A stretch of 64,000 nt of DNA from Brienomyrus brachyistius. Its lineage: Eukaryota; Chordata; Actinopteri; Osteoglossiformes; Mormyridae. Of the stretch, positions 25,861 to 64,000 are shown one piece after another (the stretch's first letter is position 1; the number at the start of each line of letters is the position of its first letter). Location: the NCBI RefSeq assembly GCF_023856365.1, contig NC_064556.1, positions 1,056,001 through 1,120,000 on the forward strand, in the 5' to 3' direction. The position numbers were made by a program, and so were the translations under genes. Below the pieces are notes generated by a model. That model did no database searches and had not been told where the DNA came from. It saw nothing but the letters and a program-made list of their open reading frames with translations.

Positions 25861-26102
25861 GTGCCGTGACGTGTGTCACCCTTCACTGGGAAAAGCGCCC
25901 TGGCCGGCCGCACTTCGGGCGGTGGAAGCGCTGTCAGCCGTGTTCTAGCGAGTGAAGTACTTTCACTCTCCCAGAGAGCGACTGTGACCCCCGAAAAACC
26001 CCCGCAGGGTTCAGCGTTCGTGACTCGGCTCGTTTACGTTATACTGAAAATTGTGCGTTATATCGAAAAGGGATAAGCAGAATCCCGAAGGAGCGAAGAA
26101 CC
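25861..26102 (+). promoter_or_regulatory. actn3: Probable actn3 5' leader and proximal promoter
   Basis: GC-rich stretch directly before the actn3 start codon. It contains a TGACGTG element at about 25867 and no obvious TATA box. The start codon context is GAAGAACCATGA, with the favourable A at -3. The transcription start and any upstream non-coding exon cannot be placed from sequence alone. Confidence 0.4.
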
Positions 26103-53602
<27,500 letters not shown>

Positions 53603-53788
53603 ACACCCTGCCCGCTCGCTCCATCCCCCCTGCCCCCGGCCCCCTGTCTCCGTACCCTTTATAGCTACCATGCTGTCTGCTCCGGTTCCTTGTGCCCCAG
53701 TTTTGAAACCTGCCTCTTGGGACTGGGAGGCTGTGCTCCATAGCCACATTGTAGTGGTCATACTGGTGTTTTTTTCCCCTCATATTAC

Positions 53789-53794
53789 AATAAA
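53789..53794 (+). terminator. actn3: actn3 proximal polyadenylation signal
   Basis: AATAAA 187 bases after the stop codon, in the position expected for a short 3'UTR. Confidence 0.75.
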
Positions 53795-55284
53795 GATCAG
53801 TTACATCCCCTCCCCAAATTTAAAATTGCTTTTTTTCTTGGCCCACAGTTAGTCACACAATGATTTATCGGCCAATTGCCATAAATACTGCAGATCACAA
53901 GCAGGCGAGTCTCACATATAAAATGTTTTCTCGTGGTAATTATGAGCAAAGCCACCCAGTCCCTGTTTTAAAGGCATGTCCTCCTCTTAGATGCTGATTG
54001 TTGGTTGGTTATTGTTTTTGCCGACGTCCACTGTCTTCTAAGCATTGTCTGTACGACACCCCCTTGTTGCCGTGTAATTAAGCTGCCGGTTACATGGTTA
54101 CATCCAAGTGCATCAGATCCTCTCGTCAGGAATAACGGCTGAATGTTTATTAACTGTTAAGTGATTATGGTTTTCTTAAGAACAGCGGGGAAAACCCGGA
54201 ATCATTTTCTGGTGGTTTTGAGAACGTAGATGGGAATGGCTGTCAAATTAGCAGGAAAAGCGTGCAGGCCAAGCGGAATGGTAATGAAAGAAATATATGA
54301 TCTGGAAGGAAGGAGGTTGAGCCGGAAGCCGCTTCACTCAGCTGTGGGACGTGTGACCAAAGCATCCCGAGATCTGGAGCTGGATGCAGAGGGCCGTTGT
54401 TCTTTGGAAACGGTGTTATATAACCATTGTACGTTTGTTATAGACACGTTTTCTCTCCATCTCATGTTTATTTGCTAAAGGGACAATGCTTTTTGTATGT
54501 CTGGTGTGCGAGAAAATGTGAACTAAAAGTTTTAAGCATGGGGATGTGTAGTTGGGACCCTGTGTTACTGAAGAGTGCTTACAGTCAGATTGACAAGACA
54601 ACCGTCAGCAGGGCTGCAAGACCTGCCAGTGGAGTAGAAGTGGGACCCAGAGAACAGAGGTTGGCTGACAACTGTTCAGATGCCATCTCTGGCTCTGGTT
54701 CTCTGAGAAACGTGTCCCTCTCTGTACTGCTGCCTGAGTGCTGCCCCCCCCCCCCAAGCCTGACCTGCACTTCTTGCTTCCTGTGATGACATAAGAGGCC
54801 TTCATTGGTTCAAATGGATGTGACACCTTGGAATAAAAATGAATCTATATGACAACACAGGTTGTGTTTGTGTCCACATTCTGCAGAACATCCTCTGATT
54901 GGTGGCTGCGGCTGAATCCATTTCCGCTTCTGCTTTTCTTTGACGCTTGAATTCCTTCAGCAACTTCTGCTGGTCAAATCCAAGTCACAGGCTGTCTCAC
55001 CTGTTCTTTACTACACGACATACTGAATTTAATTGACTACCCATCATTTAGTTGCTTGTTTGCAGTTTTCCATAAACAGATTTCTTTAGGTTGTGTATTA
55101 CACAGCAGTCTGTAGTATACTATGGATTAATTCAAAAGATGTGAACTATGAAATTGTGCATTTTTTTGACTAACATGGTGCCCAACACCCAAGTGATGCT
55201 ACATCTGAGAGAACACATCAGATTTCACATCGCTTTCACCTCTGTCCACATGGTTCTGGCTTCCCCAGTTTTAAAGCCTCCACA
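53795..55284. other. actn3 downstream region, possible extended 3'UTR
   Basis: No coding exon is supported; the open frame at 54230-54478 has no recognised features. A second AATAAA lies at 54832-54837 and could end a longer actn3 transcript. Confidence 0.4.
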
Positions 55285-55885
55285 GTGTTCAGGCCTCCTG
55301 AAGTGGTCAGGCCTCCCCTGTGCCCAGACCCCTCCAGCGCTCAGGCCTCCTCAGTGATCTGGCCTCCCCTGTGCCCAGACCCCTCCAGTGCTCCGGCCTC
55401 CCCAGGGTTAAGGTGTCTCCAGTGCTCCGGCTTCCCCAGTGCTCAGTCCCTTCCAGTGCTCTGGCCCCTCCAGTGCTCTGGCCTCTCCGGGGTTAAGGTG
55501 CCTCCAGTGATCCGGCCTCCCCTGTGCCCAGACCCCTCCAGTGCTCTGGCCTCCCCAGGGTTAAGGTGTCTCCAGTGCTCCGGCTTCCCCAGTGCTCAGT
55601 CCCTTCCAGTGCTCTGGCCCCTCCAGTGCTCTGGCCTCTCCAGGGTTAAGGTGCCTCCAGTGATCCGGCCTCCCCTGTGCCCAGACCCCTCCAGTGCTCT
55701 GGCCTCCCCAGGGTTAAGGTGTCTCCAGTGCTCCGACCTCCCCAGTGCTCAGTCCCTTCCAGTGATCTGGCCCCTCCAGTGCTCTGGGATCTCCAGGGTT
55801 AAGGTGTCTCCAGTGCTCCGACCTCCCCAGTGCTCAGTTCCCTCCAGTGCTCTGGCCCCTCCAGTGCTCTGGCCTCCCCAGTATC
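55285..55885 (+). repeat. Minisatellite between the two genes, about 152-bp higher-order unit
   Basis: Short units such as CTCCAGTGCTCTGGCC are ordered into a roughly 152-bp block with GGTTAAGGTGTCTCCAGTGC as a landmark, near 55409, 55560 and 55712. About four blocks are present, with variants CCTGTGCCCAGACC and TGCTCAGTCCC. Confidence 0.9.
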
Positions 55886-56516
55886 AGCTACAGTATCACT
55901 GATCACACAAGCTACACACACCCCCTCCAAAGCTGGGCAGTGCTGATTCTCCTCCAGATTTGCCAGATGGGAGCCAATTTGTTCTGCAGCTGAAGACTCC
56001 GGACCATAACGTAGGGCTGATCCATTTGGACTCGAGTCATGATCCGTGTTCAGATAATGTGTGATGTGTGTCTGTGTATGTCTGTATGTACAGCAGGGGT
56101 CACACCAACATGACGCCCCCAAGGACCACGAGTCGCCCGCTGACCTGTTCTAAAAATAGCACAACTCACCTATGAGTAGCGTCTAAAATGTAATTGCATC
56201 CTGTTGCTGTTCTAGGCTCCTATGATTTCCACGATGCGGAAAACGCGGACGGAATCGCGGAATTCAATAAATAAAATGGAATCTGTAGTAAAACGCGGAA
56301 TGTCGTGTAATTCGCTGATAATCGGTGTGGGGCAAAGAAAAGCTATGGATTCTCATGAAAACAATCCCATTTTTGGCCCTGCCGAGTGCAGAGCGCATTC
56401 ATTGCACCTCTCACCCCGCAGTGTCTGCCTGCAGCTCGCAGGCCCCGCATCAGCACCACCGCGACGCAAATACTGAACGTGACTAAAAGCGCTAGATACC
56501 TTAAGCCAGCCTCAAA

Positions 56517-56830
56517 CTGCTGCCATCCCACAAACCAGGCACCGCCCCCATCATTCCCAGTACTCCCCTCTACAAGCAGATGTACCAGAGGACTGCTGCC
56601 ATCCCACAGACCAGGCACCGCCCCCATCATTCCCAGTACTCCCCTCTACAAGCAGATGTACCAGAGGACTGCTGGCATCCCACAAACCAGGCACCGCCCC
56701 CATCATTCCCAGTACTCCCCTCTACAAGCAGATGTACCAGAGGACTGCTGCCATCCCACAAACCAGGCACCGCCCCCATCATTCCCAGTACTCCCCTCTA
56801 CAAGCAGATGTACCAGAGGACTGCTGGCAT
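56517..56830 (+). repeat. Minisatellite, 76-bp unit, four copies
   Basis: Four nearly identical 76-bp units containing CAGGCACCGCCCCCATCATT and AAGCAGATGTACCAGAGG. Only a few single-base differences are seen (ACAGACC/ACAAACC, GCTGCCA/GCTGGCA), which suggests a recent expansion. Confidence 0.95.
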
Positions 56831-56992
56831 CATTCGGATCTAGTTATACAACTGTGTCCATCAATGAAACTGTAGTTTTTCCATGTCAAAAGTCAAAAAT
56901 GTATTTTCCATATTTGCATGTGTAATTACAATTACTGAAATGCGTGGGGGAAAATACAAATCACAAAATACATCAAAACAGATACAAAGTAG

Positions 56993-56998
56993 TTTATT
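56993..56998 (-). terminator. pacs1: Candidate distal pacs1 polyadenylation signal
   Basis: AATAAA on the minus strand, followed downstream by a GT-rich stretch (TGTTTTGATGTATTTTGTG), the usual arrangement of a cleavage site. Other minus-strand AATAAA motifs occur at about 57131, 57450-57470 and 58474, so the true end is not certain. Confidence 0.45.
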
Positions 56999-59900
56999 TC
57001 ATTTTATGCTCTGGACATTTCCACAAAAGACAATTACATTTTCGTAGATGAAAAAGTTGGTGCTAGAAAGGGGGGAACAGCAGTGGTCTAAAGCTAACAG
57101 CGTGACAATGCAGCTTCAGCTATGCACACATTTCATTTATTAGTGACCTTTACAGTCTAAAAGCATTAATATTACAAGCAGCCACTTAAGACTGCAGTCG
57201 GCAGGTGCAAAAAAAGAAAGACTTCATCCACGTCAATAAGCCTTGATACACAACAGCGCAAAAGAAGTGGCTTATATGTAGGCGTTTATCCCCCTCCCCT
57301 CCCCATTCAGGAACCTCCGGAGGGGGGGACAGTTCAGGGGTTTTCAGCTTTCCAGTCTTAATGAAGGAACCGCCCCCATGAAGACAGAGCAGAGCCACTA
57401 GAGCTAAGCCCCCACCACCATTAATTAAGAACTGCGGATTAAAAAAATTTATTTATTTATTCATTTATTTTTTTTTGGGGGGGGGGGGTCATATTTCTTA
57501 ATTTGGGGGGAGCCACCCTCGTTTTTCCGTTTGCAGAAACCAGATGATTTCTGCAACCCTGCTGCAATTGCTCTGTGAACCTCCAGGGGGCGACGGAGCG
57601 CCGGCTGAAAGCCCCCGACGCAGTGGGTGAGCTTTGGTGAAGGGAGCCGTGGATAAGGAAGCAGCACGAGAATGAATTCACATTACTGTTCACAATTTTC
57701 AGAAGTGGTTTTTCAAACATTAAAAGTGGGAACGTGACAGATCCAAAAGTGGACTTTATGTGACACGACAACCTGATTTTTTTTTTTTTTTCCATTTCTG
57801 TTAGCAACTAAAATTCTCGCACTAGTTTGTAATATACTGGACATAACCACGTAGGACAGCTGTTTCTTTCCCTAACTGTACACATACGCATAACCATTAC
57901 GCCCCCTGGTGGTGAAATATGAACTGCACAAATCCTGCACCATTCTCTTCATTGTCAATGTTTAATTAGCTAATCGGAAGACGGGATGTGATATCTGTGT
58001 GAAAAAGGAAGGGAGCAGAAAGGAAAAGCGGGCAGTAAGGTAACAGAGACTGCGTGCCGCTACTGAACAGACACGCGAGATCCGTTCATCAGAAGTGGAT
58101 CCGATCTCCTTACCCAGGGAATATCATTCAGCAGTTTTTCTCGGTTAAATTCGACCACCTGTACTTACATCATCTTTGTCTCACTGTCTCTCCCAAACTG
58201 GATATTTATCCTGTGAATTTAGCTAAAAACCTCCCCAATATTTCCCTCTATTCTATAGAAATTTGCTTCACAATTAAAAGCGTCTTCCTTCAAGTTAATT
58301 AACCCATGATAATAATACTGTATTAGTAAATTCCAGTAATCCAAGACAATCCAAAACGGAAGGGCTGTGACCAGAGCCGTAAAAATTCCTTCAGTCTATT
58401 ATTACTCGTCATTTTAATTTTCATTATTTAATGAGGATAAGACATAATTATTAGCATTTGATTTTCCATTTATTCGTTTTAATTTCTAATAATTAATATA
58501 GAGAGCAGTTTTGTAGATTATGCAGGTACGTGATCGGCAGGTACGTGATCGGCCTTTTCTCAGCCATGGCAGACTCACGGATCAGCCCAGCGTCTCTGCT
58601 GTTGGCTTAGCGCTCATGGACGGAGCAGCTTATGGTCATGGCCGTCACCGTGAGCTTCTGCGGACGACGACGTCCCGCACGTGAAATTAAAGACAAGACT
58701 AGACAGCAGCTAATTAATATGCTGACTCGCCCCCAACTGGACAGGGGCGTGAATTACTTAGATTAAATGATGTAAATTTGAAAATTCTGCTCATTCTGAA
58801 ATGCAAAACGTGCGTTTTCCGCAAGGATCTCACCTCATGGTCGGCATGTCGAAAATGTCAAGTCAGGTGGATTTCACGACAGTCGACACAGAGCACTCCC
58901 CTAAAATGGAAATACGCTGACATCCTACTTTATATCCATCTATTTTAAAGTTACATCTAATCGTACCCATAAGTGATAAAACCGCCAGTTTTCTTCTTTC
59001 ATTCTCTGGTGCACAGTCAAAGGTCTGCAGTTTCCTACAATTCCCAGAATTCCCATTCCCAATTCCCAGAAGGCCATTCACCGTCAGCTAAACTCTGGGG
59101 AAATCAGCAATTGAACTTCAGCATCACCACAGCGGGATAAAAAAAAACAAAACAAAACAAAGTAATTCGCATGAGAGGACTGAGTATATTTATACTGAGT
59201 ATCAGCAACACACTGATTACGTGCAAAACATTTCACAGATTTGCAATAAAGTACAAAGCAAAATAAGATCTTCACTGAGCGCAATACAACTTGCCATGAA
59301 AGGAGGTGTATGATGCAGAATCTGATGATGAACAAACTAAAATCAATAACGTCACTGATAGAACGGCCCTGTAAATATCTCACCAATAGCAGTGCAATGC
59401 TGCTCCACGCTCCTCAGATCCAACCCAGAACAGAACCACAAGGTTCTTTTCACAGTGACCTCTCCACCACTGTACAGTGCCGTCTAAGGGCGCATGTAGG
59501 GCTCCACAGGGATTTTTAGCACAAGCACGCTACACAAACCCATGCACTGGTGCCTAGCCACTGACGACCCACTGAACGGCAGCCTAGACACGCATGCTGA
59601 TCCACGCCTCCCCAGAAGGCCGGCGCCCCAGCAGAGGGAGAAGCAGAACCACAGGCTGAAAACCTCAAAGGTGACATTTGTTTTGTACCTTTCAAGCTGT
59701 AAAAAAATAAAGAAAACAAGCCCACACAACTGGAATCCAACCGTAACACAAAACCGATGTGTTTCTGTCACTGAGCTACTCTGAAATATATATTAAAAAA
59801 CAAACAAGAAGCACATCTTTGGTGCGCAGCGAGAGCCACCCTCCGAAAAACTGTGTCAACATGATTTAATGCCTTCGGCTGCCTTGTGTTTAAGGCATTC

Positions 59901-60747
59901 AACCATTTTACTTAAGATGGGAGCACTTGTCTGCCATCTATAAAGCAATGTAGCTGAACATGTAATACAAATTCATCTTAATGTGCGGTTAAATTTAAAA
60001 TGAAAACTTCAGAATGTGCTGGACAGGCATTACAGAGCTTAAAAACAGGGGTGAAAGGGGTTTTTGTAAAACGGACCAAAACTGCTGAGAAAACCGTCGC
60101 TTATAAAAACGGGTTCAGATGTAAGCGGGAATCTCCCGCCTCAATCAGGCCACAGGAGGGCGCCGCTTCAGCTCACGTCGATTTGACGCATAGTGCTCAG
60201 ACAACAGGCAGGACGGGGAGCATGGCGCGTTCCTGCTGTCCAAGGTGGCAGCATTTCGTACCCAGCTGCTACAAAATGAGTTTAAACCTTTATAATAAAT
60301 GAATAGTATTTCAGATTGACAGTTCCTTAGAACACTGGACTAAAAGCACAAATCAGGGCGTAGCTGGACCCCCGAGGGGTACGACGGCTCACTGGCCGTC
60401 AATCCCGGCCGGAAAAACTCGCTTCCAGTTTACCCACAGTGCTAGACGCCACACACAGAATCCAGGGCGCCCAATGAGAAGGGTGATATGCGATGATGGC
60501 TGACACGCTCCCCCTACTGGCGACACCCAGTATAGCCCTGTTAGTAGGTGCCTTCCGTTCGTTAATGGAAAAGACACAGAATAAGCAAAAGAAGAATCGG
60601 ACCTTAGACTTCGGCAGGTAAAAATGGAGAGGTCCGCCCCCCCCCCTGCTCTCTCATTGGCTGACAAGGTGCCCGGGAAGCACTAAGTGACAGAGATCGT
60701 GCACAATGACTGATCGCTGGTCTGTGAATGAAAGCACACGTCGGGTC
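56999..60747 (-). other. pacs1: Putative pacs1 3'UTR
   Basis: No coding exon on either strand is supported between the pacs1 stop codon and the candidate polyadenylation signals. The sequence is AT-rich, with homopolymer runs near 57470-57490 and 57779-57792. Its full inclusion in the transcript is inferred. Confidence 0.45.
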
Positions 60748-60866
60748 CTAGGAGGGCGGCTTATTATAGCCAAACAGTCCGATCGGAAGATACTTCACAT
60801 GTGTGGACCACTGGGCTGTAAGCTGGAAGAACTTGATGTCGTTCCACTCAACACCATCTATGGAAA
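60748..60866 (-). CDS. pacs1: pacs1 last coding exon
   Basis: Encodes [20 protein letters not shown] and [19 protein letters not shown] with a TAG stop at 60750-60748. Acceptor CTTTCCAG. The last six or seven residues are not those of mammalian PACS1. Confidence 0.94.
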
Positions 60867-63859
60867 CTGGAAAGAAGACAACACAAGGTTATGAGGATAA
60901 AGGGGTTTCTTCTTTAAACACTTACAGAATAAGACAAACCAGAATAAACCTCACAAACAAGTGTAGTTCCTCCTCCTATCCTTTAGGCGGAGTCGTGATT
61001 TTGTTCATCAGTGGAATCTGAGCCTGACCCTCAGCTTTGATGGTGGTGTGGTACCTTTCAGGATGGTCTGCTGCTGCTTGGCAGAGCAGATGAGCCGCGT
61101 GATGCCCTCTATGACCTGGCTCTTCGAGTCCACATCCTTCTCTCTGGGCTTCTTCCCCAAGAAGATGGTTGGCACTTTAGGGTGATGGAGAACAAGTGTC
61201 ACAGGGGGATCTCGCACACTTAAATTACTGGGCTTACAGATACCGTGTCTGCTTGCTGGAAGATTCATTTTGTTCTACAGCATCACATAAATTTAGCCTT
61301 TTAGCTCACCAAGCAGTGTGAGCCTGGCCGCGCGCCATCCCTGGGCAGAGTAACACTCCCCTCCCTGCGTGCCATCTGATGGCTGTGTACCACTCCCCTC
61401 CCCGCGCGCCATCCCTGGGCTGTGTACCACTCCCCTCCCCGCGCGCCATCCCTGGGCTGTGTACCACTCCCCTCCCCGCGCGCCATCCCTGGGCTGTGTA
61501 CCACTCCCCTCCCCGCGCGCCATCCCTGGGCTGTGTACCACTCCCCCTCCCCGTGCGCCATCCCTGGGCTGTGTACCACTCCCCTCCCCGCGCGCCATCC
61601 CTGGGCTGTGTACCACTCCCCTCCCCGCGCGCCATCCCTGGGCTGTGTACCACTCCCCTCCCCGCGCGCCATCCCTGGGCTGTGTACCACTCCCCTCCCC
61701 GCGCGCCATCCCTGGGCTGTGTACCACTCCCCTCCCCGCGCGCCATCCCTGGGCTGTGTACCACTCCCCTCCCCGCGCGCCATCCCTGGGCTGTGTACCA
61801 CTCCCCCCTCCCCGTGCGCCATCCCTGGGCTGTGTACCACTCCCCTCCCCGCGCGCCATCCCTGGGCTGTGTACCACTCCCCTCCCCGCGCGCCATCCCT
61901 GGGCTGTGTACCACTCCCCTCCCCGCGCGCCATCCCTGGGCTGTGTACCACTCCCCTCCCCGCGCGCCTTCCCTGGGCTGTGTACCACTCCCCTCCCCGC
62001 GCGCCATCCGATGGCTGTGTACCACTCCTCCCCTCCCCGCGCGCCATCCGATGGCTGTGTACCACTCCCCTCCCCGCGCGCCATCCCTGGGCTGTGTACC
62101 ACTCCCCTCCCCGCGCACCATCCCTGGGCTGTGTACCACTCCCCTCCCCGCGCGCCATCCCTGGGCTGTGTACCACTCCCCTCCCCGCGCGCCATCCCTG
62201 GGCTGTGTACCACTCCCCTCCCCGCGCGCCATCCGATGGCTGTGTACCACTCCTCCCCTCCCCGCGCGCCATCCGATGGCTGTGTACCACTCCCCTCCCC
62301 GCGCGCCATCCCTGGGCTGTGTACCACTCCCCTCCCCGCGCACCATCCCTGGGCTGTGTACCACTCCCCTCCCCGCGCGCCATCCGATGGCTGTGTACCA
62401 CTCCTCCCCTCCCCGCGCGCCATCTGATGGCTGTGTACCACTCCCCTCCCCGCGCACCATCCGATGGCTGTGTACCACTCCTCCCCTCCCCGCGCGCCAT
62501 CCGATGGCTGTGTACCACTCCCCCTCCCCGCGCGCCATCCCTGGGCTGTGTACCACTCCCCTCCCCGCGCGCCATCCGATGGCTGTGTACCACTCCCCTC
62601 CCCGCGCGCCATCCGATGGCTGTGTACCACTCCTCCCCTCCCCGCGCGCCATCCGATGGCTGTGTACCACTCCCCCTCCCCGCGCGCCATCCCTGGGCTG
62701 TGTACCACTCCCCTCCCCGCGCACCATCCCTGGGCTGTGTACCACTCCCCTCCCCGCGCGCCTTCCCTGGGCTGTGTACCACTCCCCTCCCCGCGCACCA
62801 TCCCTGGGCTGTGTACCACTCCCCCTCCCCGCGCGCCATCCGATGGCTGTGTACCACTCCTCCCCTCCCCGCGCGCCATCCGATGGCTGTGTACCACTCC
62901 TCCCCTCCCCGCGCGCCATCTGATGGCTGTGTACCACTCCCCTCCCCGCGCGCCATCCGATGGCTGTGTACCACTCCTCCCCGCGCGCCATCCGATGGCT
63001 GTGTACCACTCCTCCCCTCCCCGCGCGCCATCCGATGGCTGTGTACCACTCCCCTCCCCGCGCGCCATCCGATGGCTGTGTACCACTCCCCTCCCCGCGC
63101 GCCATCCCTGGGCTGTGTACCACTCCCCTCCCCGCGCGCCATCCCTGGGCTGTGTACCACTCCCCCTCCCCGCGCACCATCCGATGGCTGTGTACCACTC
63201 CCCTCCCCGCGCACCATCCGATGGCTGTGTACCACTCCTCCCCTCCCCGCGCGCCATCCGATGGCTGTGTACCACTCCCCTCCCCGCGCGCCATCCGATG
63301 GCTGTGTACCACTCCCCTCCCCGGCGTGCCATCCCTGGGTTGTGTACCACTCCTCCCCTCCCCCTGTATGCCATCCTTGCCTTTCTTGTTCTTCTCCTTG
63401 GTGACCACAGTCATCGCCATAGTGTTGGTCTGGGGCTGGCCCTCGCCAGCGCCACCTCCAGGGAGCCGGCTGACCTGCACGGAGCGGAAGGCGCTCTTCA
63501 GGGTGTTCTTGGAGCCCGTGTCGCGCCGTTCCCCCTCTCGCCGCTTCTCCACCCCAGGGGCCACCCAGTAGTCCACCTGGAGCCCGATGGCATCCACGCC
63601 ATGGGACATGCTGGGGCTCCTAGGTGGGAAATGAGGAACGTGCTTAGCAAAGCATCAAATGATACTATATAAGAGACAGGAGAGACATGCCAATCATGTG
63701 CATGATGTGCTCACCCCAGCACAGTTAATCCACTGCTCATGGAGGGGGAAGAAGGGGGTGTGGCCACATCCTTCATCCCCGCAGTTGGAGACCCATGAGC
63801 AGGAGGAGATGTGGAGGGTACAGACAAGCTGAGGGCCATGGTCTCCTCTGGGTCCCCCC
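60748..63859 (-). CDS. pacs1: PACS-1, C-terminal part (last four coding exons)
   Basis: Phosphofurin acidic cluster sorting protein 1, a cytosolic adaptor that links acidic-cluster cargo such as furin to clathrin adaptors for retrieval to the trans-Golgi network. Four exons on the minus strand (63859-63715, 63619-63381, 61174-61055, 60866-60748) join in phase to give the C-terminal region: a Ser/Pro-rich segment with [12 protein letters not shown], then [62 protein letters not shown] and [16 protein letters not shown]. This series fits PACS1 rather than PACS2, which has MFLPKKTKDK and LIDGVE. The last residues (GYNKPPS) differ from the mammalian end. Exons upstream lie past 64000. A 2-kb minisatellite fills the intron between the second and third of these exons. 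Confidence 0.95.
61055..61174 (-). CDS. pacs1: pacs1 exon, second from last
   Basis: 120 nt, phase 1 to phase 1, encoding [20 protein letters not shown] and [20 protein letters not shown]. Acceptor CCTAAAG, donor AAAG|gtacca. Confidence 0.96.
61328..63366 (-). repeat. CpG-rich minisatellite in a pacs1 intron, 37-bp unit
   Basis: About 54 copies of a 37-bp unit. On the plus strand it contains GTGTACCACTCCCCTCCCC, then GCGCGCCATCC, then either CTGGGCT or GATGGCT. The CTGGGCT type dominates from 61.4 to 62.0 kb and the GATGGCT type increases toward 63.3 kb, often with a CTC insertion. Because 37 is not a multiple of three, all frames stay open and give spurious proteins of up to 767 residues. 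One of these is fused to real pacs1 exon sequence. Confidence 0.97.
63381..63619 (-). CDS. pacs1: pacs1 exon, third from last (GC donor)
   Basis: 239 nt encoding [20 protein letters not shown] through [14 protein letters not shown]. Acceptor CACCTAG. The donor reads AAAG|gcaagg, a GC-AG intron. No GT nearby keeps the reading frame into the next exon. Confidence 0.93.
63715..63859 (-). CDS. pacs1: pacs1 exon, fourth from last
   Basis: 145 nt, entering in phase 1 and leaving in phase 2. Encodes [20 protein letters not shown] through [15 protein letters not shown], a low-complexity Ser/Pro linker likely to be phosphorylated. Acceptor GTAACAG, donor GG|gtgagc. Confidence 0.9.
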
Positions 63860-64000
63860 CTGTTACCGTGAAGGGGACAGGAAACACAAGATATAAAAGG
63901 TCGAATTGGCTTTTCAGCTCTATACCTGGCTCACAACAAATCAACAATCATAATATTCAGCTCTTCTTGGGGCAAAGCTGTACTGCAGCCCAAATGTAGC
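63860..64000 (-). other. pacs1: pacs1 intron at the window edge
   Basis: Sequence upstream of the first visible pacs1 exon; no further exon is seen before the right edge. Confidence 0.6.

Noticed and set aside
54230..54478. 82-codon open frame downstream of actn3
   Set aside because: No family resemblance; better explained as an extended 3'UTR or intergenic DNA.
61293..63609. Open frames of 644-767 codons on the minus strand and of 352-660 codons on the plus strand
   Set aside because: They are translations of the 37-bp intronic array in all frames. The 767-codon frame is real pacs1 exon sequence read through a GC donor into the array.

Overview
The window is nuclear DNA from a ray-finned (most likely teleost) fish. 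Split genes with GT-AG introns, a muscle alpha-actinin whose sequence follows the fish actn3 pattern, fish-type dispersed repeats (GGAT-tailed elements, hAT MITEs, a non-LTR retrotransposon fragment) and abundant micro- and minisatellites all point there. The species cannot be fixed from the sequence.

Two protein genes can be supported, and they converge tail to tail. The complete coding region of actn3 (sarcomeric alpha-actinin-3) runs on the + strand from 26103 to 53602 in 21 exons. The exon phases chain without a break into an 898-residue protein. Its early introns are huge and repeat-filled: intron 1 is about 15.3 kb, intron 2 about 3.9 kb and intron 6 about 1.9 kb. Exons 8-21 are packed into about 4.3 kb. 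The last four coding exons of pacs1 (phosphofurin acidic cluster sorting protein 1) lie on the - strand at 63859-60748. The rest of that gene is beyond the right edge.

Layout: 1-25.8 kb holds no gene I can support. It contains a 33-bp GC-rich minisatellite (1.6-3.1 kb), a palindromic element (7.6 kb), an RT-end LINE remnant (7.8-8.0 kb), two hAT MITEs with perfect 8-bp target duplications (11.8 and 12.35 kb), LTR-like repeats, CA/GT microsatellites, and a segment copied from 19.68-20.05 kb to 22.2-22.8 kb with a long flanking duplication. From 26.1 to 53.6 kb is actn3, with large tandem arrays in introns 1, 2 and 6. From 53.8 to 57 kb is the interval between the two genes, with two more arrays. 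From 57 to 60.7 kb is the probable pacs1 3'UTR. From 60.7 to 63.9 kb are the pacs1 exons, split by a 2-kb CpG-rich 37-bp array inside one intron.

The two genes have unrelated roles: actn3 crosslinks actin at the Z-disc of fast muscle, and pacs1 acts in cargo sorting at the trans-Golgi network and endosomes. I found no undescribed multi-gene system. The distinctive property of the locus is its load of tandem arrays, about 15 kb or close to a quarter of the window, several with higher-order structure. Many long open frames here are by-products of those arrays and are not annotated as genes.
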